Shown in pieces: positions 1 to 5,428 of a DNA stretch of 5,428 bases. The number at the start of each line of letters is the position of its first letter. Position 1 is the stretch's first letter. The notes beneath the pieces were generated by a model. That model did no database searches. It saw only the letters and a list, made by a program, of their open reading frames with translations, and had not been told where the DNA came from. This DNA comes from Pseudomonadota bacterium (GTDB lineage: Bacteria; Pseudomonadota; Alphaproteobacteria; Acetobacterales; Acetobacteraceae): positions 1 to 5,428 of the forward strand of contig JAJZVE010000368.1 in the NCBI GenBank assembly GCA_021845835.1, given 5' to 3'. Both the position numbers and the translations under genes were made by a program.

Positions 1-9
1 GACGTCCAC

Positions 10-13
10 AGGA
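10..13 (+). promoter_or_regulatory. Ribosome binding site (AGGA) for the small repeat protein
   Basis: AGGA lies 7 bases before the GTG at 21. It supports that GTG over the in-frame ATG at 69, which is preceded by pyrimidine-rich sequence with no Shine-Dalgarno. Confidence 0.45.
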
Positions 14-20
14 ACCCACC

Positions 21-491
21 GTGCAGCCGTCTGACTACTTTCCCCATGTGGACCTGCTGCTTTCCGCCATGCGCATCGACCGTGCCCGCCTGAACGGCCG
101 CGGCAAGGTTGCGATCGACGCGCGGCTGCTGCGGCGGATCGTGCAGGCCGCGGTCGAGCGGCTGCCGTTCTCCGCCGACTTCTATCGCCGGACCTATCCC
201 GACATCGCCGCCGCCGAGGCAAGCGGGCAAATTCCCGACCTGCACCGCCACTATGTCGAGACCGGCTATTTCGAGGGCCGGATGGGCACGGCGCCGGCGA
301 TCGACGAGGCGCGCTACGCCGCTGCCTACGCCGATGTGGCGGAGGCGATCGCGGATGGGCGGATCGGGTCGGCCACCGAGCACTACATGCTCTCCGGCGC
401 GGCCGAGGGGCGGGTGCCGGACGCGGCGCAGGAGGCGGACATCGCGGCGTGGATGAGCATCCTGCGCGTCCCCGTGATGGGCGAGCCCTAG
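21..491 (+). CDS. Small repeat protein, two FY-YPDVA-HY-EGR type repeats, function unknown
   Basis: The 156-residue product has no signal peptide or membrane segment. Residues 1-49 are a charged, probably helical leader. Two related units follow, at about 50-87 (DFYRRTYPDIAAA...HRHYVETGYFEGR) and 94-131 (ARYAAAYADVAEA...EHYMLSGAAEGR), then a short tail. From memory, this repeat pattern occurs beside glycosyltransferase domains in alphaproteobacteria and, in a similar form, in cyanobacterial and RTX-type surface proteins; its role is not established. The same repeat appears in the N-terminal third of the next gene, so a shared partner or glycan is likely (inference). I chose the GTG start because AGGA at 10-13 lies 7 bases upstream. 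The frame is open to the window edge, so a longer N-terminus cannot be excluded. It ends in TAG and lies in the same frame as the next gene, so it could also be the severed N-terminus of that protein. Confidence 0.75.
   Translation: MQPSDYFPHVDLLLSAMRIDRARLNGRGKVAIDARLLRRIVQAAVERLPFSADFYRRTYPDIAAAEASGQIPDLHRHYVETGYFEGRMGTAPAIDEARYAAAYADVAEAIADGRIGSATEHYMLSGAAEGRVPDAAQEADIAAWMSILRVPVMGEP
168..413 (+). repeat. Two protein-level repeats of about 38 residues in the small protein
   Basis: The units at about 168-281 and 300-413 encode the same pattern: an aromatic residue (FY or RY), then Y-x-D-[IV]-A, then H-[RY]-Y, then G-x-x-EGR. The DNA has diverged, so these are old protein repeats and not a recent tandem duplication. 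Related units recur at 660-1220 in the next gene. Confidence 0.7.
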
Positions 492-500
492 CGCGCCGCC

Positions 501-3266
501 ATGCAGCACCGGGATCTGCAGCGGGTGCACCGCCTGCTTTGCTCGCCCTTCGTGGAGGAGGACCGGTTTCGTACCGCGCTGGGCGGCGGGCGCGGCGACA
601 TCGGCACCATCATCCGCTATCTGTCGGTCAACCCGCTGTCGCGTCCGGCGCTGTCGGTCTATTTCGACCGCGACTTCTACCTTGCCACCAACCCCGAACT
701 GCTGGAGCAGCAGACCGATCCGCTGCTGCATTTCCTGGAATTCGGGCTGGCCGGGCTGCGCGCGCCGCATCCGCTGGTGGACGTGCACTTCATCGCCAGC
801 GAGGACCCCGCCGCACTCGGCAAGCCGCGCGACGTCGCGCGCCTGCTCGACGTGCTGGAGAACGACCTGATTCCGCCGTCGCCCTATTTCGATCCGGCCT
901 GGTACGCGGCCGAACTGGGCGAGGCGGCGCCGTCGCGCGGCCTGCTGCGGCACTTCCTGTCCGAGGGGCTGGCGGCCGGGCGGCCGCCGAACCGCTGGCT
1001 CGATCCGGCCTTCTACGCCGAGACCTATGCCGACGTGCCGAAGGACGCCTATGGCGCGCTGCGGCACTTCATCATCGTCGGCGATGCCGAGGCGCGCATC
1101 GCCGGGCCGCGCTTCGACGGGCGGCTGTACCGGCGCCGCTATACCGACGTGGCCGATGCCGGCGTGCCGCCGCTGCGTCACTACATGACCAACGGACGGC
1201 GGGAAGGCCGCCAGGCGCCGGCGGAGCGGCAGGCGCCGCAGGCCGGCCCGGCGCGGCCGGCCGAGGCGGTGGCGGTGGCCGAGCCGGTTCCGGTCACGGC
1301 CGAGGCCGCCGCCGGCAGCTTCACCGCGATGCGCCGCCTGCTCGACGACGCGCGGCAGGACCGCAAGGATGCCGTGGAGCCGCAGCCGCCGGCGCTGCAG
1401 GCGCCCGAGGATCCGGTTGCGGCGCTGGCCGCCCTGGCGCTGCCCGCCTGCGCCGCGCCGCGCCTGTCGATCCTGGTGCCGGCGTTCAACGAGTTCACCC
1501 ACACGGTCGCCTGCCTGCTGTCGATCGCGGCCGCGCCGCCGGCGCTGCCGTTCGAGGTGGTGCTGGCCGACGACGCCTCCACCGACCCGGACATGGCGCG
1601 CTTCGCCGAGGTGGCGAACCTGCGGCGGCTGCGGCAGAAGCGCAATGTCGGCTTCGTGCGCAACTGCAACGCCGCCTTCGCCGCCTGCCGCGGCGAATAC
1701 GTGCTGCTGCTCAACAACGACGCGCAGGTGTTGCCGGGCGCGATCGACCGGATGGCCGAGGCGCTGGACGAGGATGCCAACGTCGCCGCGGTCGGGCCGA
1801 AGCTGCTTTATCCCAACGGTCGCCTGCAGGAAGCCGGCTGCTATATCCGCCGCAACGGCGAGAGCGTGATGGTCGGCCTGTTCGCCGACCCGGAGGAGGG
1901 CGGGTTCTGCCGCGACCGCGACGTGACCTACTGCTCCGGCGCGGCGCTGATGCTGCGCCGCGATGCCGTCGGGCCGGTGCTGTTCGACGCGATGTTCGAG
2001 CCCGCCTATTGCGAGGACGCCGATCTCTGCCTGCGCCTGCTCGCCGCCGGGCAGCGCGTGCGCTACGTCCATCAGGCGGCGGTGGTCCACCATCTCAGCG
2101 TCTCCACCAACCGCCAGTCGCAGGCCCGCAAGCTGCGCCGCATCGCGCGCAACCAGCAGAAGCTGGCGGAACGCTGGGGCGAGCTGCTGGCGAAGCTGGA
2201 TCAGGTGCGGCCGATCGCCTTCTACCTGCCGCAGTTCCATCCGACCCCCGAGAATGATCTGTGGTGGGGCAGCGGCTTCACCGAGTGGACCAACGTGGTG
2301 AAGGCGCGGCCGAGCTATGTCGGCCATTACCAGCCGCATCTGCCGGCCGATCTCGGCTTCTACGACCTGCGCACGGCGGATGCGCTGACGCGGCAGGCGG
2401 TGCTGGCGCGGCGCTACGGCATCGCCGGATTCTGCGTCTATTACTACAATTTCGGCAGCCGCCGCGTGCTGGGCGCGACGCTGGACACGGTGCGCGCCAA
2501 CCCGGACATACCGTTCCACTGGTGCCTGTGCTGGGCCAACGAGAACTGGACCAAGCACTGGGATGGCGGCGAGCACGAGATCCTGATCGAGCAGAGCTAC
2601 GACCGGGAAACGCTGCAATCGATCATCGACGACGCGGTGGCGCAGGCCGCCGACCCGCGCTACCTGCACGTCGGCGGGCGGCCGATCTTCTGCGTCTACC
2701 GCCCGCTGCTGCTGCCCGATGCGCCGGGCTTCGCCGCCGCCTGCCGCAGCGCCTTCGTGCGCGCGGGCTTCCCCGGCGTGCATCTGGTCTATGTCGAGAG
2801 CATGGAGGCGGTGGACCGCAAGCTGCGGCCGGGCGACATCGGCTTCGACGCCTGCGTGGAATTCCCCCCGCACGGCCGCGCCGTGCCGGCGGAAACCCCG
2901 GCCGAGATCGTCAAGCCGGACTGGACCGGCTACCGCTACGACTACCCGCAGACCGTGCGCGCCTTCTGCGGCCGCGACTCGGTCCCCTACACGCGCTATC
3001 CGGCGGTGTTCCCGAGCTGGGACAACACGCCGCGCCAGCCGCTGCTCGGCACCAGCTTCGACGGCGCCACGCCGGAAGCGTTCCGCGTCTATGTCGAGGA
3101 AAAGATCGACGAGGTGCGGCAGTTCCTGGTCGATGACGAGCGGCTGCTGTTCATCAACGCCTGGAACGAATGGGCGGAAGGCGCGCATCTGGAGCCGGAC
3201 ACCGGCTTCGGCCATCGCTGGCTGGAGGCGTTGCGCGACGCCATCGAAGCGAAGCGGTGGGAGTGA
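501..3266 (+). CDS. Multidomain glycosyltransferase: repeat region, GT2 domain, WbsX/GH99-like domain
   Basis: The 921-residue product is probably a cytoplasmic enzyme that builds or edits a surface glycan; no signal peptide or membrane helix is seen. Residues 54-240 hold four clear repeats and one degraded one. Residues 241-315 are an Ala/Pro-rich linker. Residues 320-531 are a GT2 (COG1216-like) domain: LSILVPAFNE at 322-331, DDAST at 357-361, NVGFVRNCN at 382-390, LLLNNDAQVLPG at 402-413 (metal and nucleotide-sugar site, D407), and EDADLCLR at 505-512 with probable base D506. Residues 570-920 match the WbsX family (PF14307, GH99-like): PIAFYLPQFHP at 571-581, GFTEW at 592-596, CWANENW at 677-683, NAWNEWAEG at 886-894. 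Donor and acceptor cannot be read from sequence. The ATG at 501 lies 9 bases after the previous stop and lacks a Shine-Dalgarno, suggesting translational coupling. GTG at 525 and 552 are weaker alternatives. Confidence 0.93.
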   Translation: MQHRDLQRVHRLLCSPFVEEDRFRTALGGGRGDIGTIIRYLSVNPLSRPALSVYFDRDFYLATNPELLEQQTDPLLHFLEFGLAGLRAPHPLVDVHFIASEDPAALGKPRDVARLLDVLENDLIPPSPYFDPAWYAAELGEAAPSRGLLRHFLSEGLAAGRPPNRWLDPAFYAETYADVPKDAYGALRHFIIVGDAEARIAGPRFDGRLYRRRYTDVADAGVPPLRHYMTNGRREGRQAPAERQAPQAGPARPAEAVAVAEPVPVTAEAAAGSFTAMRRLLDDARQDRKDAVEPQPPALQAPEDPVAALAALALPACAAPRLSILVPAFNEFTHTVACLLSIAAAPPALPFEVVLADDASTDPDMARFAEVANLRRLRQKRNVGFVRNCNAAFAACRGEYVLLLNNDAQVLPGAIDRMAEALDEDANVAAVGPKLLYPNGRLQEAGCYIRRNGESVMVGLFADPEEGGFCRDRDVTYCSGAALMLRRDAVGPVLFDAMFEPAYCEDADLCLRLLAAGQRVRYVHQAAVVHHLSVSTNRQSQARKLRRIARNQQKLAERWGELLAKLDQVRPIAFYLPQFHPTPENDLWWGSGFTEWTNVVKARPSYVGHYQPHLPADLGFYDLRTADALTRQAVLARRYGIAGFCVYYYNFGSRRVLGATLDTVRANPDIPFHWCLCWANENWTKHWDGGEHEILIEQSYDRETLQSIIDDAVAQAADPRYLHVGGRPIFCVYRPLLLPDAPGFAAACRSAFVRAGFPGVHLVYVESMEAVDRKLRPGDIGFDACVEFPPHGRAVPAETPAEIVKPDWTGYRYDYPQTVRAFCGRDSVPYTRYPAVFPSWDNTPRQPLLGTSFDGATPEAFRVYVEEKIDEVRQFLVDDERLLFINAWNEWAEGAHLEPDTGFGHRWLEALRDAIEAKRWE
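660..1220 (+). repeat. Four to five FD-FY-Y-DV-HF-G-EGR repeats in the large enzyme
   Basis: Clear units cover residues about 54-89 (YFDRDFYLATNPELL), 129-164 (YFDPAWYAAELGEAA), 166-202 (WLDPAFYAETYADVP) and 204-240 (RFDGRLYRRRYTDVA). Each ends near an H-[FY]-x-x-x-G segment, and the last closes with EGR. A degraded unit may lie at 91-122. They match the two units in the preceding gene. They could bind glycan or hold proteins together, but this is inference. Confidence 0.7.
3260..3263 (+). promoter_or_regulatory. Ribosome binding site (GGAG) deciding the GT4 start
   Basis: GGAG lies 8 bases before the ATG at 3272, inside the last codons of the upstream gene. It favours this ATG over the GTG at 3263, which would overlap the upstream TGA as GTGA and leave no room for the site. 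Confidence 0.5.
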
Positions 3267-3271
3267 GGCCG

Positions 3272-4453
3272 ATGACGCCGCTCGACAACATCCCCATCAC
3301 CTTCATCGGTCATCCCTTCGCGCCGATCGGCATGGGCGAGCAGTTGCGCAGCCACGTCGCCGCCGCCGAGCATGCCTTCATCCCCTGCAACGTGCTCGAC
3401 ATCTTCCGCTATGCGCAGCGCGGCGACGCGGCGCATTTCGCGCTGATCGGCGACCGCGAGATCCGCGAGCCGCCGGGCGGCATCCGCATCTTCCACGTCA
3501 ACGGCGACGAGGTGGACCGGGTGCGCGAGGCGTTCGCGGCGCGCGGCGGGGATTTCGACGCCGGCTACAACATCATCGTCCCCGCCTGGGAACTGCCGCT
3601 GTATCCGAAGCAATGGGCGGTGCGGCTGGCGAAGTTCAACGAGGTCTGGGCACTTTCCGCCTTCGTGCAGGACAGCCTCGCCACCGCCGGTATCGCCAGC
3701 CATCTGGTCGGCCAGTCGGTGGAGCCGGCGGCCGGGCCGCTGCTGCCGCGGCGGTATTTCGGCATCCGCGAATCCGCCTTCGTGCTGCTGCATTTCTTCG
3801 ATCTCACCTCCTACGCCGCGCGCAAGAACCCGCATGCGGTGCTGGAGCTGTTCCGCTGCCTGCGTCTTGCCGAGCCGTTCCGCGACCTGCAGCTGGTGCT
3901 GAAGGTGAAGGACGGCGAGCAGGGCGCGGCCGACTGGGCGCAGGAGATCAAGGGCGATCCGCAGGTGCGGGTGATCGACACGCCGCTCGACACGCTCGGC
4001 GTGCGCAGCCTGATCGCCGCCTGCGACTGCTTCGTCTCGCTGCACCGGGCGGAGGGGTTCGGGCGCGGCCTGGGCGAGGCGATGGCGCTGGGGCGGCTCG
4101 CGCTCGGCACCGCCTGGTCGGGCAACCTGGATTTCATGACCGCGGCGAACGCGCTGCTGGTGCGGCAGACCCAGGTGAAGGTGCCGGACGACGCCTATCC
4201 GTTCTGGCAGGGGCAGACCTGGGCGGAGCCGGATGTCGCTCACGCGGCGTCGCTGCTGTGCCCGCTGCTGGCCGACCCGGCGCGTGGCCGGGCGCTGGCC
4301 GAGCGTGGGCAGCGCGACGTGCTGCGCAGCCACGGTCACCGCGCGGTCGGCCTGCGCATCCTCGACCGGCTGGAGACGATCGCCGCCACCTGGGTCAGGC
4401 GCCCGGCGAAACCGGCCGCCGTGCGCCGCGCGCGATCGGCGGCGCCGGCCTGA
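3272..4453 (+). CDS. GT4-type (GT-B fold) glycosyltransferase
   Basis: The 393-residue product has a usual length for the family and no membrane segment. It probably transfers a sugar from an activated donor to a growing glycan at the cytoplasmic face (family knowledge). The N-terminal acceptor half has a glycine-rich loop at about 11-24 (FIGHPFAPIGMGEQ), a PAWELPLYP segment at 104-112 and VWALSAFVQ at 125-133. The C-terminal donor half has FFDLTSYAARKNP at 175-187, which contains the R-K pair usual in GT4 donor sites, and EGFGRGLGE at 261-269, the E-x7-E motif of the family. The last 20 residues are Ala/Arg/Pro-rich and look disordered. The gene starts 5 bases after the upstream stop and is almost certainly co-transcribed with it. 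Donor and linkage cannot be assigned. The reading frame extends further upstream, but that part overlaps the previous gene and lacks family motifs. Confidence 0.92.
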   Translation: MTPLDNIPITFIGHPFAPIGMGEQLRSHVAAAEHAFIPCNVLDIFRYAQRGDAAHFALIGDREIREPPGGIRIFHVNGDEVDRVREAFAARGGDFDAGYNIIVPAWELPLYPKQWAVRLAKFNEVWALSAFVQDSLATAGIASHLVGQSVEPAAGPLLPRRYFGIRESAFVLLHFFDLTSYAARKNPHAVLELFRCLRLAEPFRDLQLVLKVKDGEQGAADWAQEIKGDPQVRVIDTPLDTLGVRSLIAACDCFVSLHRAEGFGRGLGEAMALGRLALGTAWSGNLDFMTAANALLVRQTQVKVPDDAYPFWQGQTWAEPDVAHAASLLCPLLADPARGRALAERGQRDVLRSHGHRAVGLRILDRLETIAATWVRRPAKPAAVRRARSAAPA

Positions 4454-4459
4454 CCGGCC

Positions 4460-5083
4460 TTACCAGCGTCGCCAGCCGCCGCCCCAGCCACCGCCCCAGC
4501 CGCCGCCGAACCCGATGCCGACGCCGATCATCGGCGGCGGCGCGAAGACCATCGGCGGCGCGTAGGCGACCGGCGGCGCATAGGCGTAGCCTGGCCCACC
4601 GTAGCCATAGCCCGCGCCGTAACCCGGCGCCGGCCCCGCGCCCGGATTCGGCACGCTCTCGCCGGCGCCGGCCATGCATTGCGCATAGGTCACGTCGTAG
4701 TGCTGCTGCATCCCGGCCGCCGACATCTGGGCGTTGCCGGAGCCGATCGCGCTGCCCGCCAGCAACCCGGTGCCGGCGCCGACCGCCGCGCCGATGCCCG
4801 CGCCGCCCGCCGCCGCGCCGAGCAGCGCACCGGCCGCCGCACCGAGGCCGGTGCCGATGGCGGCGCTGCCGACGCCGCTCTGCGTCGCCGCCTGGCCGGG
4901 GGTGACGTTGCCGTTGGAGGCCGCGGCGATCTGGCGGCAGTTGGCGTCGTCCTGGCGGAACTGCGCATAGGTCTTGCCCGGCCCCGGCATGGCGGCAAAG
5001 CTCGGCCCGCTGGGCGGCGCCACGGCGCAGGCCGACAATCCGAACGCGCCGGCGAGCGCGAGAGGGGCGACAAGCGTCTTCAT
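4460..5083 (-). CDS. Glycine-zipper outer-membrane lipoprotein, function unknown
   Basis: The 207-residue product begins with a lipoprotein signal: K2, a hydrophobic stretch at 4-15 and lipobox LSAC at 16-19, so C19 should be lipidated. Residue 20 is Ala, not Asp, which fits outer-membrane sorting by the usual rule. A segment at 39-54 (YAQFRQDDANCRQIAA) contains C49, and a partner segment at 126-136 (QQHYDVTYAQC) contains C136; the two cysteines may form a disulfide (inference). Between them, about 71-116, is a Gly/Ala-rich glycine zipper with repeated GxxxG-type spacing, as in Gly-zipper envelope proteins. Residues 144-207 are Gly/Tyr/Pro-rich with AYAPP repeats and a GGGW-repeat end. The start has a perfect GGAGGT 7 bases upstream. 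It converges on the GT4 gene and is probably regulated separately from the sugar genes. Confidence 0.9.
   Translation of the reverse strand: MKTLVAPLALAGAFGLSACAVAPPSGPSFAAMPGPGKTYAQFRQDDANCRQIAAASNGNVTPGQAATQSGVGSAAIGTGLGAAAGALLGAAAGGAGIGAAVGAGTGLLAGSAIGSGNAQMSAAGMQQHYDVTYAQCMAGAGESVPNPGAGPAPGYGAGYGYGGPGYAYAPPVAYAPPMVFAPPPMIGVGIGFGGGWGGGWGGGWRRW
4472..4507 (-). repeat. Three 12-base tandem units encoding GGGW repeats
   Basis: On the + strand, units of the form CCAGCCGCCGCC recur with period 12 (the A of each unit at 4474, 4486 and 4498), with minor base differences. In the lipoprotein they encode the GGGW-GGGW-GGGW stretch just before the terminal RRW. An exact multiple of 3 keeps the frame, so copy number could vary between strains by slippage (inference). 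Confidence 0.75.
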
Positions 5084-5090
5084 GGGTCTG

Positions 5091-5096
5091 ACCTCC
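5091..5096 (-). promoter_or_regulatory. Strong ribosome binding site (GGAGGT) for the lipoprotein
   Basis: ACCTCC on the + strand reads GGAGGT on the - strand, 7 bases before the ATG at 5083. It fixes that start clearly. Confidence 0.8.
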
Positions 5097-5104
5097 GTCC
5101 CGGA

Positions 5105-5118
5105 CCGCGCAGGCGCGG
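5105..5118 (-). other. Short GC hairpin in the lipoprotein leader
   Basis: CCGCG and CGCGG pair around a 4-base loop, with a flanking GG/CC pair beyond one mismatch. The hairpin lies 8 bases upstream of the Shine-Dalgarno. It could affect leader folding, but in DNA this GC-rich it may be chance. Confidence 0.25.
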
Positions 5119-5141
5119 CCCCACTTCTGACGGATTAAGGA

Positions 5142-5160
5142 AGCACGTCCGGGCCGTGCT
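5142..5160 (-). terminator. Candidate hairpin followed by a T-rich run
   Basis: AGCACG and CGTGCT pair around a 7-base loop. On the - strand the stem is followed by TTCCTTAAT, the most A/T-rich stretch between these genes. It could end transcription of the small upstream gene. The stem is only 6 pairs and the T run is imperfect, so this is a weak call. The same A/T-rich stretch could instead be part of the lipoprotein promoter. Confidence 0.3.
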
Positions 5161-5173
5161 GCAAGACCCGCCC

Positions 5174-5192
5174 GCGTGACAAACTGTCGCGC
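5174..5192 (-). terminator. Candidate hairpin directly after the small acidic gene
   Basis: GCGTGACA and TGTCGCGC pair over 8 positions (one G-T) around a 3-base loop. The stem begins two bases beyond the stop codon at 5195-5197. No T-tract follows on the - strand (the next bases are GGGCGGGTCTT), so it is not a textbook intrinsic terminator. It could stabilise the mRNA 3' end or act as an operator, since GACA/TGTC recurs at 5178-5197. Confidence 0.35.
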
Positions 5193-5194
5193 TG

Positions 5195-5428
5195 TCAGCC
5201 TCGTTCGCTGTCCGCCCCGCTGCCGGGGCCGGAAATGCCGGCGCGGGACGGTGCGTCACTGCCCGGCACGACGTCTTCCGCATCGTTCGCGCCGGCCGCA
5301 GGGCGGGCGCCGCGTCCGCGATCCGGCGTCAGGTTGTAGCCGGCGTCCTGCGGCCGGTCGCGGATATCGGGGCCTGGCTCGCCTTCCTCCAGGTCGGTAT
5401 CGGCCAGCACCTCGCTGTGCACGGCATG
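5195..5428 (-). CDS. Small acidic protein of unknown function, probably partial
   Basis: I do not recognise a family. The frame ends in TGA at 5195-5197 and is open to the window edge. The first start codon inside the window is GTG at 5422, giving 75 residues; the true start may lie outside. The product is rich in Asp, Glu, Gly and Pro (TDLEEGEPGPDIRDRPQDAG near the start, GISGPGSGADSERG at the end), has no hydrophobic segment and no cysteine, and is probably disordered and cytoplasmic. Codons end mainly in G or C (CTG, GCC, GAC, CGC, GGC), as in the neighbouring genes, which supports real coding. A frame on the same strand at 5080-5283 overlaps it but has poorer codon use and is a shadow. 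A hairpin follows the stop, and the lipoprotein gene starts 111 bases further on. Confidence 0.5.
   Translation of the reverse strand, partial: HAVHSEVLADTDLEEGEPGPDIRDRPQDAGYNLTPDRGRGARPAAGANDAEDVVPGSDAPSRAGISGPGSGADSERG

Noticed and set aside
1181..1780. A 199-codon open frame on the - strand opposite the linker and GT2 domain
   Set aside because: Ser/Ala/Arg low-complexity product, opposite clear GT2 motifs. Shadow.
449..2257. A 602-codon open frame on the + strand, overlapping the large enzyme
   Set aside because: Its product is an Arg/Ala/Gly-rich string with no motif. It is a frame-shifted shadow of the GT2 gene, caused by high GC content and few stop codons.
3089..4339. A 416-codon open frame on the - strand, antisense to the GT4 gene
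   Set aside because: It is His/Arg/Gln-rich with no recognisable domain, while the opposite strand has complete GT4 motifs. Antisense shadow.
2719..4905. A 728-codon open frame on the + strand running through the WbsX end, the GT4 gene and into the lipoprotein gene
   Set aside because: It crosses three well-supported genes in the wrong frame or strand and its product is low-complexity Arg/Ala/Ser. Shadow.
5110..5170. A possible sigma-70 promoter for the lipoprotein (TTGCAG with CTTAAT, on the - strand)
   Set aside because: The spacing is about 19 bases and the -10 match is only four of six, so it is not strong enough to list.
4679..5179. A + strand open frame opposite the lipoprotein gene
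   Set aside because: The - strand product has a signal peptide, lipobox, glycine zipper and perfect ribosome binding site; the + strand product is Arg/Ala/Gly-rich with no motif.
5080..5283. A 67-codon open frame on the - strand overlapping the start of the lipoprotein gene and the end of the small acidic gene
   Set aside because: It would run past the lipoprotein start and its ribosome binding site, has poorer codon use than the overlapping acidic frame, and shows no domain.
1..5428. CRISPR arrays, tRNA or rRNA genes, insertion sequences, phage or plasmid genes
   Set aside because: Nothing in the window resembles any of these: no regularly spaced direct repeats, no cloverleaf, no transposase or integrase motifs.

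Overview
The window is very GC-rich, with codons ending almost entirely in G or C. It holds compact bacterial genes on both strands. The composition, the surface-sugar enzymes with 'FY...YPDVA...HY...G..EGR' repeats and the glycine-zipper lipoprotein all suit an alphaproteobacterium. Rhodospirillales/Acetobacteraceae is my best guess, but it is an inference from style; no marker gene is present.

Layout. Positions 21-4453 (+ strand) carry a tight three-gene run for polysaccharide or other glycan assembly. First is a 156-residue protein made largely of two copies of a repeat of about 38 residues. Next is a 921-residue multidomain enzyme: further copies of the same repeat, a GT2 glycosyltransferase (GT-A fold), then a WbsX/GH99-like domain. 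Last is a 393-residue GT4-type (GT-B fold) glycosyltransferase. The gaps are 9 and 5 bases, so one transcript is likely. The small protein and the large enzyme lie in the same reading frame and are separated by one TAG codon plus three sense codons. No good ribosome binding site precedes the second start.

Positions 4460-5083 (- strand) encode a glycine-zipper lipoprotein that converges on the GT4 gene with only 6 bases between the stop codons. Positions 5084-5194 are intergenic and contain a strong Shine-Dalgarno and three inverted repeats. Positions 5195-5428 (- strand) hold the C-terminal part, or nearly all, of a small acidic protein of unknown function.

How the genes fit together: the + strand run brings together three carbohydrate-active modules (GT2, WbsX/GH99-like, GT4) and a repeat shared by two proteins. 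This is what is expected inside an O-antigen, capsule or exopolysaccharide locus, but no polymerase, flippase or ABC exporter is visible, so the product cannot be named. The lipoprotein is an envelope protein that probably belongs to a separate transcription unit. The most noteworthy points are the in-frame amber codon between the two repeat proteins, the shared repeat itself, and an E-x-x-E pair in the WbsX domain that resembles the GH99 catalytic pair.
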